This document shows, piece by piece, positions 31,647 through 56,240 of a stretch of 64,000 bases of DNA (its first letter is position 1; each line of letters starts with the position of its first letter). This stretch comes from Zygaena filipendulae (Eukaryota > Arthropoda > Insecta > Lepidoptera > Zygaenidae), in contig OU015655.1 of the NCBI GenBank assembly GCA_907165275.2, positions 942,501-1,006,500 of the forward strand, read 5' to 3'. Made by a program: the position numbers and the translations under genes. A model generated the notes under the pieces. The model searched no databases. It saw only the letters and a program-made list of their open reading frames with translations, and was not told the DNA's origin.

Positions 31647-32494
31647 TTAAAGTTTTTGCATGAGACGTGCCGGCCTCAAGGTTTTTTCAGAAGATACCAG
31701 ACAGGCTGACAAATCTTCCCTTCACATTGTCATTGACTTGGACTGTTTTTGTGCATTTTTGTTGTTAAGTTTACTTTAAGAATTTCTCTAATTAATTATT
31801 TATAAAAATTACTATTTTCTATTAAGTAAATGATAAATATTTTATTATATAAAAAATGAGAGATTGCACGCATTTCTTATATCATGGAAAATCAGTAGTT
31901 AGGTACGCCGATTATAATTATAATAGAGGTATACACTTAAATTTAACAAAGTAATATTTATTTTAATAAATATTTAAATTCAAGTACCTGCAATCATCAC
32001 AAAAACCGTACGTTCTCGGTAGATCCATGGACGGATCGAGTCCACGTCGCCTTTTTGGACAAGAACTGTTAATTACGTAACTAAAAAAAATAACATAAAT
32101 GATAGAAAAAACCTTAAGAGTGGGTTAATGGGTTTATGACCTTATCAATTTACATATACATATATAGCTACATACTTATCGGTGCGTCAGCGGCAATACA
32201 AAGGAAAGGGGAGTTGAATTACCATAATCCAAAGTTCGCGTTACTGCAGTACTAGCCACATTTTCATACCTCTGTGGTGCTAAGGGAATTTACGCATGGC
32301 GGATCACCGTAGACGCACGTCCAAGAAACGCTGGTTTTATGCTTTTGTGGTGACTGTAACTATATCTTTCGAATGTACATTGTTTTATAATTAAATAAAA
32401 AATAAATAAAATAGCGCTGAAGGTCTTTTCGTTAGATGTGCACACATTTGTAATGGTGTGATCCTTCTTATTATATTACATAAGCCTGAATAGG

Positions 32495-32690
32495 GAATAA
32501 ATCTGGACATGAAAAACATATGGTCGGATCTCAATATCCGACCTAACTATGTTAAGGTCTTTAACCCTAAAACTACTTTTTAACACTAAAATACTAAATA
32601 TTATAGTATTTTAGTGTTAAAAAGTAGTTTGGTCGGATGTTGACCATAATTATGTTTTTATGTCCAGAATTATTTGTTAACTATACCCTA
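32495..32690. mobile_element. Palindromic MITE with GGTCGGAT ends
   Basis: ctggacatgaaaaacatatg then gtcggatc at the left; gtcggatgttgaccataatt and atgtccag at the right. The centre holds a 24-bp perfect hairpin (ttttaacactaaaatacta arms at about 32572-32630). Confidence 0.65.
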
Positions 32691-33616
32691 AGTTATTGTA
32701 TTATATGTGGTTTAGGTAAATCATAATTATATGAGAGTAAAAAATCACAATAGAGTAGTTTTCTGCATGACTTAGTAAGCTTTTCATGGGGAAAAAAATA
32801 TATGTAGACTTCATTTTAGCAATAAACTATGAGTTCTGACTGGAGTCCCTAACTTCTTATGTGTAGCGATCAAATTATGTTGTTACAATGTTGCAATATT
32901 TATTTTAAAACTTTTTATTTTTATTTTTCATATCTGTTAATATTCAATAAATTATATTTTATTTTGCCGACTTATAAATAAAATATTAGAGTACCTATAT
33001 TATGTAATACACGAAATGAATATTATTTTAATGTCTTTTATTTTAAAATTATCTAAATCCGTGAGACTTGATAGAAATCATTACATATTATAAAAGAAAG
33101 TCTATCTGTATATTCGCGACTCAAAAACTAGGTAGGTACTGAACGGATTTTCATGCGGTTTTTACCAATAGATGAGGATTCATAAGAAAGGTATATAAAT
33201 ATTTTTTCAAGGTTTTCTGTAAATTTACTGAAATCATCCTTGCTTATAATTATTATATAGTGCGAAAGTGAGTTTGTTTAGTAAACCTGCAGTCACAGAT
33301 AATATAATACTATACTTGGCTGATCGTACGTGCCCAAGTAAAGTTAAAGTACTTATATGACCTACCCTTTAAACCACGTCACTCAAAGAAATAAATACCA
33401 AGTAGTGGCATTTGTGCGATGAACACTCACATTACAAGCATAGATCCATCCGACGATCCGATTCGGTTTAAACCCCGTATATGGGTATAAAAGCCCGTAA
33501 ATTCTCAGGTTTCAATTGAGCTTAAACCCAAGCACCGGGTGGATGCCCATCTATAATTGTAAGTATTATAGGCATATATGATTATTTGTACTTAATAAAG
33601 ATGTTTCTGAATCTAA

Positions 33617-33853
33617 CGGCCGCACTCAGATTTGACTTTAATGATTACTTAGTTAAGTATAGATTTTTAAAACAAAACTGCCGCAATCAGAGACGTTCAG
33701 TAAATAAATGTCAATTGGCATTTAATGAGATGTAACTTAATTAGTTAAATGCCAATTAACATTAATTTATTAAACTTGTCTGATTGCGGCAGTTTTGTTA
33801 TAAAAATCTATACTTAACTAAGTAATCATTAAAGTCGACTCTGAGTGCGGCGG
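33617..33853. mobile_element. GCCGCACTCAGA-type palindromic MITE, copy 1
   Basis: Ends gccgcactcagatttgact and gtcgactctgagtgcggc, with inner inverted copies of aaactgccgcaatcag and ttggcatttaa. The whole element can fold on itself. Confidence 0.75.
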
Positions 33854-34061
33854 TAAGAAACCTTAGTTAGGAAGGATCAAGGACTTTGTATCTCGGGTAT
33901 TCTTTATATAAAGGCAGGACACAAAATGCAGATTTTGTCGTTATTAATACGGGGCTCGTGTGAACAGCAATAACTCTGTGTATTCCGAACGAGCGTTTGG
34001 TTCTCGGAAGAATACAATGCGCTAGGGAGCAAAACTCAATTTGCCATTGCATATTTCCGGA

Positions 34062-34535
34062 TACGAAAAGCATAATGGTTGGATCTCAACATCCAACCTA
34101 ATCTTTTTTTAACACTAAAATACTAAATATTTTACTAAAATACTAAATATTTTAGTGTTCACACAGTAGTAGTTTTGGTCTTTAACACTTACTGCCGCAC
34201 TCAGAGTCGACTTTAATGATTACTTAGTTAAGTATAGATTTTTAAAACAAAACTGCCGCAATCAGAGACGTTCAGTAAATTAATGTTAGTTGGCATTTAA
34301 TAAGATGTAACTTAATTAGTTAAATGCCAACTAAAATTAATTTATTAAACTTATCTGATTGCGGCAGTTTTGATTTAAAAATCTCTATTTAACTAAGTAA
34401 TCATTAAAGTCGACTCTGAGTGCGGCGGTTAAACTTCTTTTAAACAAACTACCTTACTACCTTATACTAAAATATTAAGTATTTTAGTGTGTGTAAAGAT
34501 CCGACCATATGCTTTTCATGTTCAGATTTTACTTG
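34062..34535. mobile_element. GGTCGGAT-type MITE interrupted by another MITE
   Basis: Outer pieces (gaaaagcataatggttggat, aacactaaaatactaaat; then gtattttagtgtgtg, gatccgaccatatgcttttc) match the element at 32495. They are split by 34193-34430. Confidence 0.65.
34193..34430. mobile_element. GCCGCACTCAGA-type palindromic MITE, copy 2, nested
   Basis: Ends tgccgcactcagagtcgact and agtcgactctgagtgcggcg, lying inside the older GGTCGGAT-type MITE. Its arms differ from copy 1 at matching positions (see findings). Confidence 0.75.
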
Positions 34536-34539
34536 TAAC

Positions 34540-36200
34540 GCCAACAACAAAAGAAAGAAACAAAATACGTGTAGGATGTTACTCTTAACTTATATTGCCA
34601 CATATTCAAATCACATGGATGAAACAATGAAGAGTTAAACATAAACTAAATCAAACAACTTTTACTTTAAGACAAATTAAATAAATTTATATTTTATTAC
34701 TTAACTAATAATGATTAATTAATTAATTTAATTACCGTTACACAACAATAACAAAGAAATAGCTATATGAATTAATAATTATTTATTAATAAATTTATAC
34801 GAGCAACTTTAACCGAGTTATATGTTAAACTTGTATTTGAACTAAGCAAGCAATGCTAACGCCATCATAATTTTAGTAACGTATTAATCTAAATAATAAA
34901 TAGAATTAAAATGACATTTACGTAGTGTCCATAGACAATGAATGTCCACTTAAAGGTGTAAAGTATATTGTTCGATATTATACACATAGCAAGATTTGCG
35001 CCATTAATTATAGTAAAATTACAAAATTATCAGAAATTAATAAATTGGCAACCACGCGCTGTGTGCCGCAGAGCATAAAATATAATACAGATACAACATT
35101 AGTTTCATTTAAAATTCGGTGTGTGCGTGAAATGGCGCGAAATTTACTATCTCTCTCTCGCGAACGCGCCAATAGGCGTAGTAAATTGGTTCCACCAACC
35201 TTGAGATTGCATCACTCTGCTCTTGCACTCACACTTGATTGCATTGCATTGCATAACTGCTCTGCAACGCTGGTTTTCAGTGGCGCCATAACACAACACA
35301 ATATATTAGATAACAATCGTTCACATTTTAAAAGTAAAAAAATAATCTTATTTCAAGCAGAAGCACACAGCACAGTCTTATTTGTTGTTGACAAAGTTAT
35401 AGCCTATAAATTTTCCATGAAATTCTTGAAGTGGATTTTTGATTAAGCGCATATTACTTGAAATAAGATTGTTCCTAACCTTTTTTAAAATGGGATGGCG
35501 TTGTGTACTTTAATTTTGATAGCGATTTGCTGACATTTAGTACAGAAAATTTTGTATATCATATAATATATAAAATTATATATAAAACTAAACCCAACGT
35601 ACTTAAATCAATGCAAACATTGACAGAATCATATTCTGAAATTATAAGAATAAGAATTACGTAACATAACATGGTAACCTATGGGCTTAATTTAGTTTTT
35701 AAATTCCGTAACAATTTCTCAACTATAATTTTTTATAGTTAGCGCTAACCGAAGTTTTAAATTTAAGCGTAGCGTAAGCATTTCACAAAAGATATCTGTT
35801 TAGAATAGGGAACTTTTTAAGAATAAAAAGATCAAATCCATAATATAATTTTTGTCACAGTTGATTGTGACTAGACAATTTAAAATGGAAATAAGCACGA
35901 CGCAGCCAATTCATTAAAATAATGCCTCAGTGAATTAAAATAAGTGCTGCTACAATTTTTTTTACAGTATTCGCTTCATTTTACAGTTAATAACATGCCT
36001 GCAATGTTTTCAATGCATTAAAAATGATACAACATCGAAACTTGCTTAATATTATGATATAATATATTAGAAATGATAACACTAAAAGGTAGTAAAACTA
36101 ACAATGAGAATTATGTATTGTTAGAAGAAAAATAAAATACATCAGAGAACATACGAGTCTGTAACGAGGCGAATCAATTTAATTTACGTACTATGAGTTC
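34540..36200. other. AT-rich intergenic DNA, no supported gene
   Basis: A 173-codon open frame (34925-35446) has no domain or exon context. A small inverted pair (aataatcttatttcaag at 35340, cttgaaataagattg at 35458) is the only structure seen. Confidence 0.4.
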
Positions 36201-36205
36201 ATACT

Positions 36206-36358
36206 TTACAGAAGGCGGACTCTGGAGGCGTCATCGGTGCTCGCACGAAGTTGCCACATTTTTTTCAAACAGTCTGTGGTTTCCATGAGCCGAGCGACTA
36301 CGGTACCAGGCAATGCTGGATGTATTGATAGTGCCCACTTTAAATACTCTACATGCAT
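36206..36358 (-). CDS. Unrecognised protein-like reading frame, 50 codons
   Basis: On the - strand an ATG at 36358 opens MHVEYLKWALSIHP, then PGTVVARLMETTDCLKKMWQ and a charged end, closing at TAA. Its composition (Trp, Cys, Met, balanced charge) is unlike the AT-rich shadows around it. Before it in the same frame, after two stops, KAALLNERWVS also looks coding. It may be the end of a decayed mobile-element gene or the last exon of an unseen gene. I do not recognise the family. An acceptor-like catccag lies inside the frame. Confidence 0.3.
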   Translation of the reverse strand: MHVEYLKWALSIHPALPGTVVARLMETTDCLKKMWQLRASTDDASRVRLL

Positions 36359-36924
36359 AACCTTAGTTCATCATGATACCCAGCGTTCATTGAGTAAGGC
36401 AGCCTTATTTAAATTTATCAGAACGTATTTATAATTCAAATGGATCAAGAGTATTATTATGTAAATCTAAATACTAGGAATATATTGTCATTATATAATA
36501 TGTAGATCTCAAGCTCTGTTGTGTGCAAGCGACGAGTGCCACAGAACGCCATTTACCGTCATTGTTGTATAATATAGAGAAGTGCAAAAATATCAGCATT
36601 TTGTATATAAACTACGACGCACAGACAACACGCTGTCAAGTGTACAATCACACTCGAACGTTGAAAACAAAACAGAAAAATACAAACAATTTACACATTC
36701 ATTTGTGTAGGGCACACAAAAAGTAGGTAGGTACATCACTAGTTTACGATAGTTATAAAGTACTAGAGAGTATAATCATGTCAGGATACAAGTGAAGAAG
36801 CCTTAATCAGAATAGAAATAAATGTTAATAATATAAGTTGCAAGCCATCACCCTCGCACACTAACCTATCACTACAGAAATCTTTGTACTTAATCTACCG
36901 GCAAGAACTACCTCTGAGGGTGTG

Positions 36925-37432
36925 AGGGCGCATTTACGCTTGTTCAACAATGGGCATGTTGACTGATTTTTTTTTAGTCCGTCTTGTAGATTAATAGAAA
37001 ATATTGGACACGTATTTTTTTTTCGAAATCAAAAAATAACGGCGTAACATTGAGTTGAAATTTCGCGTGATGTCACTAACCGGTGCAGTTTGTACCCTAA
37101 ACTTTAATGCGCTTTATCTCTGTATATTTTCATTTATTTGAAAAATCAAAAACATGTCTACTGTCTATTGTTTGAAATTTTCTAACTGACGGACTAATTA
37201 GAATTTTGATTTTCACAAGTCTTCAACATCCCTATTAGTTGAAGCAACATTGATTGACATCTGTTGGAGCAAAGCATACGTTTTACAGTTGAAAGATTTT
37301 GTTGAATGAACCCATCATCCGTGGAAACAAAATCAACATGTTTCAACATTTTGTTGAATGACACATTCAATATGTGGCCACTTTGTTGCTTTCTTCAAAA
37401 TTGCTTGTTGTTGAATAAGCGTAAACGCACCA
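36925..37432. mobile_element. TIR element with gcgtttacgcttgttcaac ends
   Basis: Left agggcgcatttacgcttgtt and right gttgaataagcgtaaacgca are inverted. Inside are repeated ttgttgaatg motifs and a complete TTAGTCCGTC-family MITE (36974-37197). Confidence 0.6.
36974..37197 (+). mobile_element. TTAGTCCGTC-family MITE, nested
   Basis: TTAGTCCGTCTTGTAGATTA to GACGGACTAA, missing part of the middle (the gagtcccccac block). It lies inside the element at 36925-37432. Confidence 0.7.
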
Positions 37433-38301
37433 TAACTTGGACCTTGTGTTCATTTCAACTGCCATCTTGTTTTGCCAAACACCGCCATTTTGTCGGCGAT
37501 TAACATTCCTTGAGCAAATATGAACGCATCAGTTTATTTGGGGGACTACAGTCTACATCTATTACGTAGTTAATTTTATCAATATTGTTAGCTATATTAT
37601 CATACCGTATTAGAAATAAATAAAATAAATTATTACAAGAGTTTTTCGTCATTTCTCGGCAATGGATGAATTGAACGCGATTAACCATATTCAAGCTGTC
37701 GTGTACAAATATAATTATGTTTGCGTTTATGAATAAAATCATAATGGACGGATTTCTATCGGCATTGATGAGTCTATATTTTTTTAATTATTCCATATAA
37801 TCTGTTATAATATATCACATAACTAATGTTTTTGTTACGAGTATTTTTATTCTATTGTGTAAGTTTGCTGAAAAGATCAACCAGTTCAAGCGGAAAACTC
37901 GATGGAGATTAAAAAAAAAACATCGTATTTTATGAATATTGTGACAGTGAATCCACATAGGTAATGATTGCAAATTTTGTCTAGTACAAACTATAATTTC
38001 CATGTCTGTTACGCTTTCTAGGAGCTAGCTAAGGTACAATGATTCTATAATATCTGTATTATAATAGAAATGTAAACATTCGGTGTCTGTACATTGAAAG
38101 TAAGTAATGGGAGGTGTTAAAATCATTTAATCAAAAGGCCAATTTTGCGTAATCACGCGTGACATGAAGATTCCGTTCCTTAGTTTTTCGTCAAATGTCA
38201 ACTTGGCTCAGGAGACTGTGTAGCAATATTGTGTTGCCACTACAAAAGGTAGTTTTTTTTTAAATTACTTTATTAGCGTCCCAGGCGCGGTTGGTACTAA
38301 C

Positions 38302-38630
38302 CACAGAGAAAACAGATAACTAGAGAGGATGTGGGCAGGGCAGGCGCGCCACGGTTGCTAAGGAAGTTAGAGAAAAATATGCTTTGACTTTCCAAAAACT
38401 TCTTTTGTTGGCATCCCGAGTATATTGTCCACAATAATCTCAAAACTGTGAATTTTGTGAACAACGACTAAGTTAAAACCTAACCAAGCGGCGTTTAATA
38501 AATTTCGTTACGTTAATTAATGTGTTTGTGCGTGATGAGTAGTTTTGTGTAACTACAATCACGCGGCGGCATTTTTTTTTCGTTTGTTTCCATACTAAAC
38601 TGAATTGATGTCTCTTCTATCTATTCTGTG
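38302..38630 (-). mobile_element. hAT-type MITE with CACAGA ends and 8-bp TSD
   Basis: Starts cacagagaaaacag and ends ctattctgtg. The flanks are identical gtactaac (38294-38301, 38631-38638). The body matches 42727-43317 and 49385-49712 in reverse orientation. Confidence 0.8.
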
Positions 38631-39794
38631 GTACTAACGATGCGTACGAGTTCGCTTACTGTGTGTATTCATAGGAAATTGGCGCAATTGAAGACGTAAT
38701 TCCGTCGCGGCCGGCTCTAGGCACTAGACGTACGTAGGTAATATCTACAAAATATTGGTCTAACCATAATATATCGATTGGGCGCCAAAGTGAGCCCTTT
38801 TACCTATAAAATGCAATCAATGTTCACTTTTGTATCTACTATATTAAAATTATCACTAGCTAGTTTGTTTTTAGAATGCTCCGGGCCGACACGTAGCGCC
38901 CCGACCCTACCGAGAAATTAGTATAGAATAACATGAAAGTACCTACTTTTCTTTAGAGTTTAGATGTATTTATCAGTTATTTTTAGATGTCCCAGTTGTA
39001 TTTTAAACTTCGAAATCGCACCACCGATATGTAAGCGTTTACCCCAAATGGCTAATTTATTCAAACAAAACATTCAACGCGTGTACAATATTGCTTCGAA
39101 ACACACAAAAACACAAACAATGTCGCCCGTAAACCCTCCGTAAACCATTGCACAATAAATAAATCCACGCTACCATAGATAAACATGACACATAATATGC
39201 AAAAAAAACATTAGAGACGTGTTTCAAAAAACGCATTTTTTTTATTTATTTACATCATGGCCATGGAATTAAGCTAGTCCTTCAACTGGAAAAAACACAG
39301 TTTCTAATGAAAGTATGGCTATTTTTCTTAGTATTTCGGTGTAAAGAACTTCATATCATTACTTTACATGGTACTTAAATAAAATTTGTTTTTGATTAGT
39401 AAAAGATAAAAAAAAAACGAGGCTTTTAGCATCTTTTGAAGCGTAATAAATTCGCAAAATTCGATAAGCTAATTTTTCATTTATTTTCATTCAGAGCTTA
39501 ATATTTGCTCTGGACAAAGACTTCACCTTTATAACTTTTTTTTTTTCTAAAGATGGCGTTTCCTCCGATTTTTTTACCTTGCTGAAATTGCGTTATACAG
39601 CGCATATAAACTTTGTGAACACGAATACGTCCACGACTGAGGAACGAGCGACAAACATCACATATATTTTAGTAACAACGCGACAAATCAGTCGTCACAC
39701 CTTTGAAGAACTAGCTTGGACACCAATACATTTTATGACAGTGGGAGGAGCGGAGACAAGACTAATTTATAATTAATCATTATCTTAATATATA

Positions 39795-40048
39795 TAAATC
39801 ACGTGTCACGTTGTTTGTCCGTGATGGAATCCGAAACTACTGAACGGATTTTGATAAAATTTTGTAACCATTTATAATATGGTCCAACTTAAAAGATTTA
39901 AGATAGGATAGTTTTATCCTGGAATTCCCGCGGGAACTCCGGAATTAATGCGGGGAACTGCTTATCACCGTAAACTACAGCACTTTTTTGCCGGAATTAA
40001 CGCGGGAACTCCGAAATCACCGCGGATGAAATCGCGCGGGACAGCTAG
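39795..40048 (+). mobile_element. Helitron-type element ending CTAG
   Basis: ccgaaactactgaacggatt, two adjacent cgcgggaactccg blocks, then gaaatcgcgcgggacagCTAG before T; the 3' half is partly duplicated. Confidence 0.65.
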
Positions 40049-40324
40049 TAATAATATATGATTGAGTATTAGTCTAAGTATGAGTCTGTAACGTTACATG
40101 TTTTCCACGATACTGAGTCTTAGCTCAGTGCGGGATCAGGTAAATAGGTAGGTATGTTGTGAAACTTTATTATTCAGCATTATATTTAGAAAAAAAAAAT
40201 TAAATTTAAATTTTTACTAAAAAAAACATACGTGTAAAAAAGTGTAGACTTGAAGATCGTATGCTGGTTTTATAACACAATATTTATTCAACAATAGTAA
40301 AAACACCAGTATGATTTAATATAT

Positions 40325-40450
40325 ACAGCTAACGCCTGTCTCTTGGAAGGGTAAGCAGAGAAGATGGACAATGGACATCCATTCGCACACCTTCGCTTCG
40401 CCCACATTCATCCTTTCACAAAAGCCCGCCAGTTGCTATAGCCACTGATG
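40325..40450. repeat. Candidate dispersed repeat (ggtaagcagagaa type)
   Basis: cctgtctcttggaagggtaa followed by gcagagaag resembles a repeat common in moth genomes; single copy here, so support is weak. Confidence 0.25.
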
Positions 40451-41525
40451 TTATAAATTAAAAAAGTCACCTCAAAAGGTGGGTCTAAATATTTTTAATT
40501 TTGACGTGTTCGTTTTGTTGCGGAAATACTCGATATACTTATTATATTTTAATAAATAACTGATGTAATTTGCAACTAATAAGTTTTTTGGGCTTAATGG
40601 CAATTTCAAACTTATTAACAGTACACAATCTTCAAGTATGAGCATCGTGTACTCTACCGTCGTGGGAAATAAAATTTTATTTCTATCGGATTGCAGGAAG
40701 CTGTCGGTCGTTTCCGATCCCGGCAGAGTTTTGCATTATAAATAAAAGCTTGCGATAAAAATAACAAATACTTGGCAATGCACAGAGACAGGTGTCTTTG
40801 CTTTTCACATCAGGAGGTTCAGATAGCAAATTTCGATTTACAATAAAAAAAATATAATACATAAATTTTTTACATTACATTAAACTTTCTTCTACTTGAA
40901 CTCCTCACTTGTAAATATTTTCAATGTGCAGCGGCATTCGGACAAAAATTAATATTAATTACTCATTGGTAAAGCTACGGTTACCTAAACTCGGCTCCGA
41001 AATTAAGGAGAGCTAATTTGACAACTCATAATAAGCACAAATGTTATCACATTTCAGTTGGTACGATTCGTAAAAATATATAAAAGGAACAACCTTGGGA
41101 TGAAATTAATTTTCAACCATGGGTTATTTACAGCAGCTACATGCACGTTCATGCAATCATTAGATATTAATCAGTATTTCCCATATTTAATCCCATAACC
41201 AGATTTGAAAGTTATAAATGACTTAAATTTTTAACGCTGTCATATCACAATATATGTACGCAATATGAATGAATAAATAAATAACTTTAAGCTCGAAAGA
41301 CAACCATTCATTCATCCGATGCCGTAAATTATTCACACTACCAAAACGAACAGAACTGGCCGATTGACAACATTTGTACTTATTGTAACGTCAAGCGAAT
41401 TCGCCTCTTATTGCACTGGAGTTTAGCTTAACATTCACACAACATTATGGTTTCATGAGAGCGTGTCACTGTATACCATATCGGGGCGAGGGTCGTGGAA
41501 GAGTGCGTGCTAGTGCTGGTTGGCT

Positions 41526-53570
<12,045 letters not shown>

Positions 53571-53780
53571 ATCCAGCACCCCTGCACCACAGAACACAGG
53601 TGAAAATATTACAAAGACAAAGAAAAAAATGAGCACACACATGAGTATGACACAACTCACACAGGAAAGCAACTATAACTTATACGTGCACGCACACACA
53701 AAGAAGTCGAGAGGGGGACATGACGGCATGACGGCGTGATGTCATTTGGTTGTCATCATGGCATAACTAAGAGTCAGTGT

Positions 53781-53809
53781 CTCAGAACAATAACAGTTAT
53801 TCTTCTGAG
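53781..53809. mobile_element. 29-bp minimal TIR insertion with 8-bp TSD
   Basis: CTCAGAACAATAAC plus its near-complement, flanked by perfect gtcagtgt copies (53773-53780, 53810-53817). It appears to be two terminal repeats with nothing between them. Confidence 0.65.
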
Positions 53810-53932
53810 GTCAGTGTCATTGCCAGGGTGCGCCAATAGATATTTCAAATAAATTTTTAAATAATATAATCCATTGGCTTATCTACTAGCTGAAAAAAAT
53901 AATCCATGAAAATCCGAGCTGAGTGTTAACAA

Positions 53933-54190
53933 TGGTGGCGACTCGATTGGCGCAGTAAGTCACCATGCCTACTCGCTAATCAATAGATTCCGGGTTCGAT
54001 TCCCGGTGGGGGTCGGACGTTGTGATAAACACTAGTTTCCACTTTCCAGTCTGAGCTTGTTTATATAACTATATTATGAGGTATATTATGTAATAATAAC
54101 TAGTATAATTATACCACGTGTTGTTTGTTTCTACGACACAAGCTTATAGCTTACTCAGATCTGTGTGTGTGTTGTGAAGTCTAGTATAAT
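53933..54190 (+). mobile_element. tRNA-derived SINE
   Basis: A-box tggcgcagtaag (53948) and B box ggttcgattcc (53993-54003), then a body with ctacgacacaagcttatagc shared with 47720-47945. Confidence 0.65.
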
Positions 54191-54665
54191 TATAATAATA
54201 CCATATTTTCGAATTACTGTAACTATTCGGTGAGCCTTACCATGCATCAGCTTTGATTAATTATTCAACGGATAACGCAAATTCTAGGTACCAATCATAC
54301 ATATGTATTTAGCACCAAGTTTTTCATGTAAGGTGTTCAATAAAAACAACGCTCTGTCACAAAGACAGGAGGTTTCTAATCGAAGTCACTCCGCGCTAGA
54401 GTCTAAACTAGAGTCAAGACGGTAACGCTCACGCTACGAGTATGTTAACACAGCATAATATCACGAGTTTGTAATATTATGTTTTGGCGTGGCGCGTGCA
54501 ATATCAATTGGGTAATTAATCAAAGGCTAAACTAAATTAAACCACGGACTGGATTATAATGCCACCTGAAAGTTGGTTTTATAATTTTACTTTCCGTACA
54601 TACTAATTTATTTTGTACGATTTATATTTTCTTTTATATATGTTACACGCCATATTCTGTAAGAA

Positions 54666-54870
54666 TCTATAGTAATATTATAAACAGGAAAGAATTGATC
54701 TTTTGTTTGTTTCTTACGAATTTTACTCAAAAACTACTGGATCGATTTCCAAAATCTTTCACCATTAGAACATTGCTACAATGTCCCTGAGTAACATAGG
54801 CTATATTGTAACCCGGAATTCCAGCGAAAACTCCGAAATTACCGCGGGTGAAACCGCGGGGAAAAGCTAG
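54666..54870 (+). mobile_element. Helitron-type element ending CTAG
   Basis: atagtaatattataaacagg start, ccattagaacattgctacaa, then taccgcgggtgaaaccgcgg and ggaaaagCTAG before T. Confidence 0.7.
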
Positions 54871-55217
54871 TTGATGTATAAATGAGGCTGAATAAATTTC
54901 GTACCGAGGCTGCACTCGTTGAACTTGTAATCAAGTCGAGTATATGGGCATTTAGTTCACGTAACGAACTACATAATTATATTGAAAGTTTCGAATTGGT
55001 CCATATTGATTTTCAATTTCTGAACTATAACGAGTAACCTAAATACCTCTACACTCAATTAGAACTTCAAATGGCTTGTGGCTAGAAATGTGCTTTTACC
55101 GAAGCAACTAAATTGAGTAATTTCGAGCAATACCGATTAAACAAAAATTTTAAGCAACATCAAGCAATTTACGGCAAATATGGAAAAACAGCCGAAAAAA
55201 TACTGGTTTTATAATTT

Positions 55218-56240
55218 ACTAGCTGACCCCCGCGGTATCACCCGCGGTAATTTCAGAGTTCCCGCGGGGATTCCGGCATAAAAAGTACCCTATGTCACTC
55301 AAAATCACTGTACCTTCTTATAAGTGAAAGAATTTTCAAAATTGGTTCAGTAGATCCAGAAATTGCTGGTCCGCCGTGGAAATATATATGATACTAGCTG
55401 TCCCCCGCGATTTCATCCGCGGTAATTTCGGAGTTCCCACGGAGGTTGCGGGAATAAAGTACTCTATGTATTTCAGTTCCCGAGGGAATTCCGGGATAAA
55501 AACTATCCTATCTTTTAAGTTGGACCATATTATAAACGGTTGCAAAATTTTATCAAAATCCGTTCAGTAGTTTCGGAGTCCATCGCGGACAAACAACGTG
55601 ACACGTGATTTATATATATTAGATAACCCGTGATATTACCCGCGGGAAATTCGGAGATTCCGCGGGAATTCCGGGATAAAAGTACCCTATGACACTCAGG
55701 ATCACTGTAGCTTCCTATAAGTGAAAGAATTTTTAAAATCGGTTCCGTAGAATCAAAAATTACCCCTTACAACGTAACAAACTCACAAACTTTTGCTCTT
55801 TATAATATTAGTATTCATGGATATTTGAATTATATTTACTAGAAATCCCCTGCGAAATGACTAGCTGGAATTCCGGGACAAAAGTACCCTATTGTCCTTA
55901 TCTGTAACCCTGACAAAGTGTATGCAAAATTCTATACGGTTCCAACCGCTTTAATTTCGGAGTTATGCGGCAGTTCCAAGACGACGGTATCCTAAGTCTT
56001 TTTTGCACCCCTAAAAACGTGCATGCAAAATTTCATGTTGACCGGTCGAGTAATTAAGGCTTGAAAGGTAACAGACAGTAACAGACAGACAGCTGGACAA
56101 AGTTACTTTTGCATTTATGGTGATTCCATACAAAGAGCGAGATTCTATGCAAATACATTTGGGCTGGTGGACGAAAGTCCTCAACGGACCGATTCCCGCG
56201 GGAAAATCCAAGACGACGTAAACGAAGCAGCGAGCACAGC
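55218..56240 (-). mobile_element. Cluster of Helitron-type copies
   Basis: At least four copies in a row, same orientation: 55218-55375, 55395-55622, 55625-55815 and about 55840-56240. Each has ccgcggtaatttc or similar and ggaattccgggataaaa. Only the first two keep clear CTAGctg starts. Confidence 0.65.

Noticed and set aside
34925..35446. 173-codon open frame on the + strand, the longest in the window
   Set aside because: No domain, no exon signals, and composition typical of AT-rich noncoding DNA.
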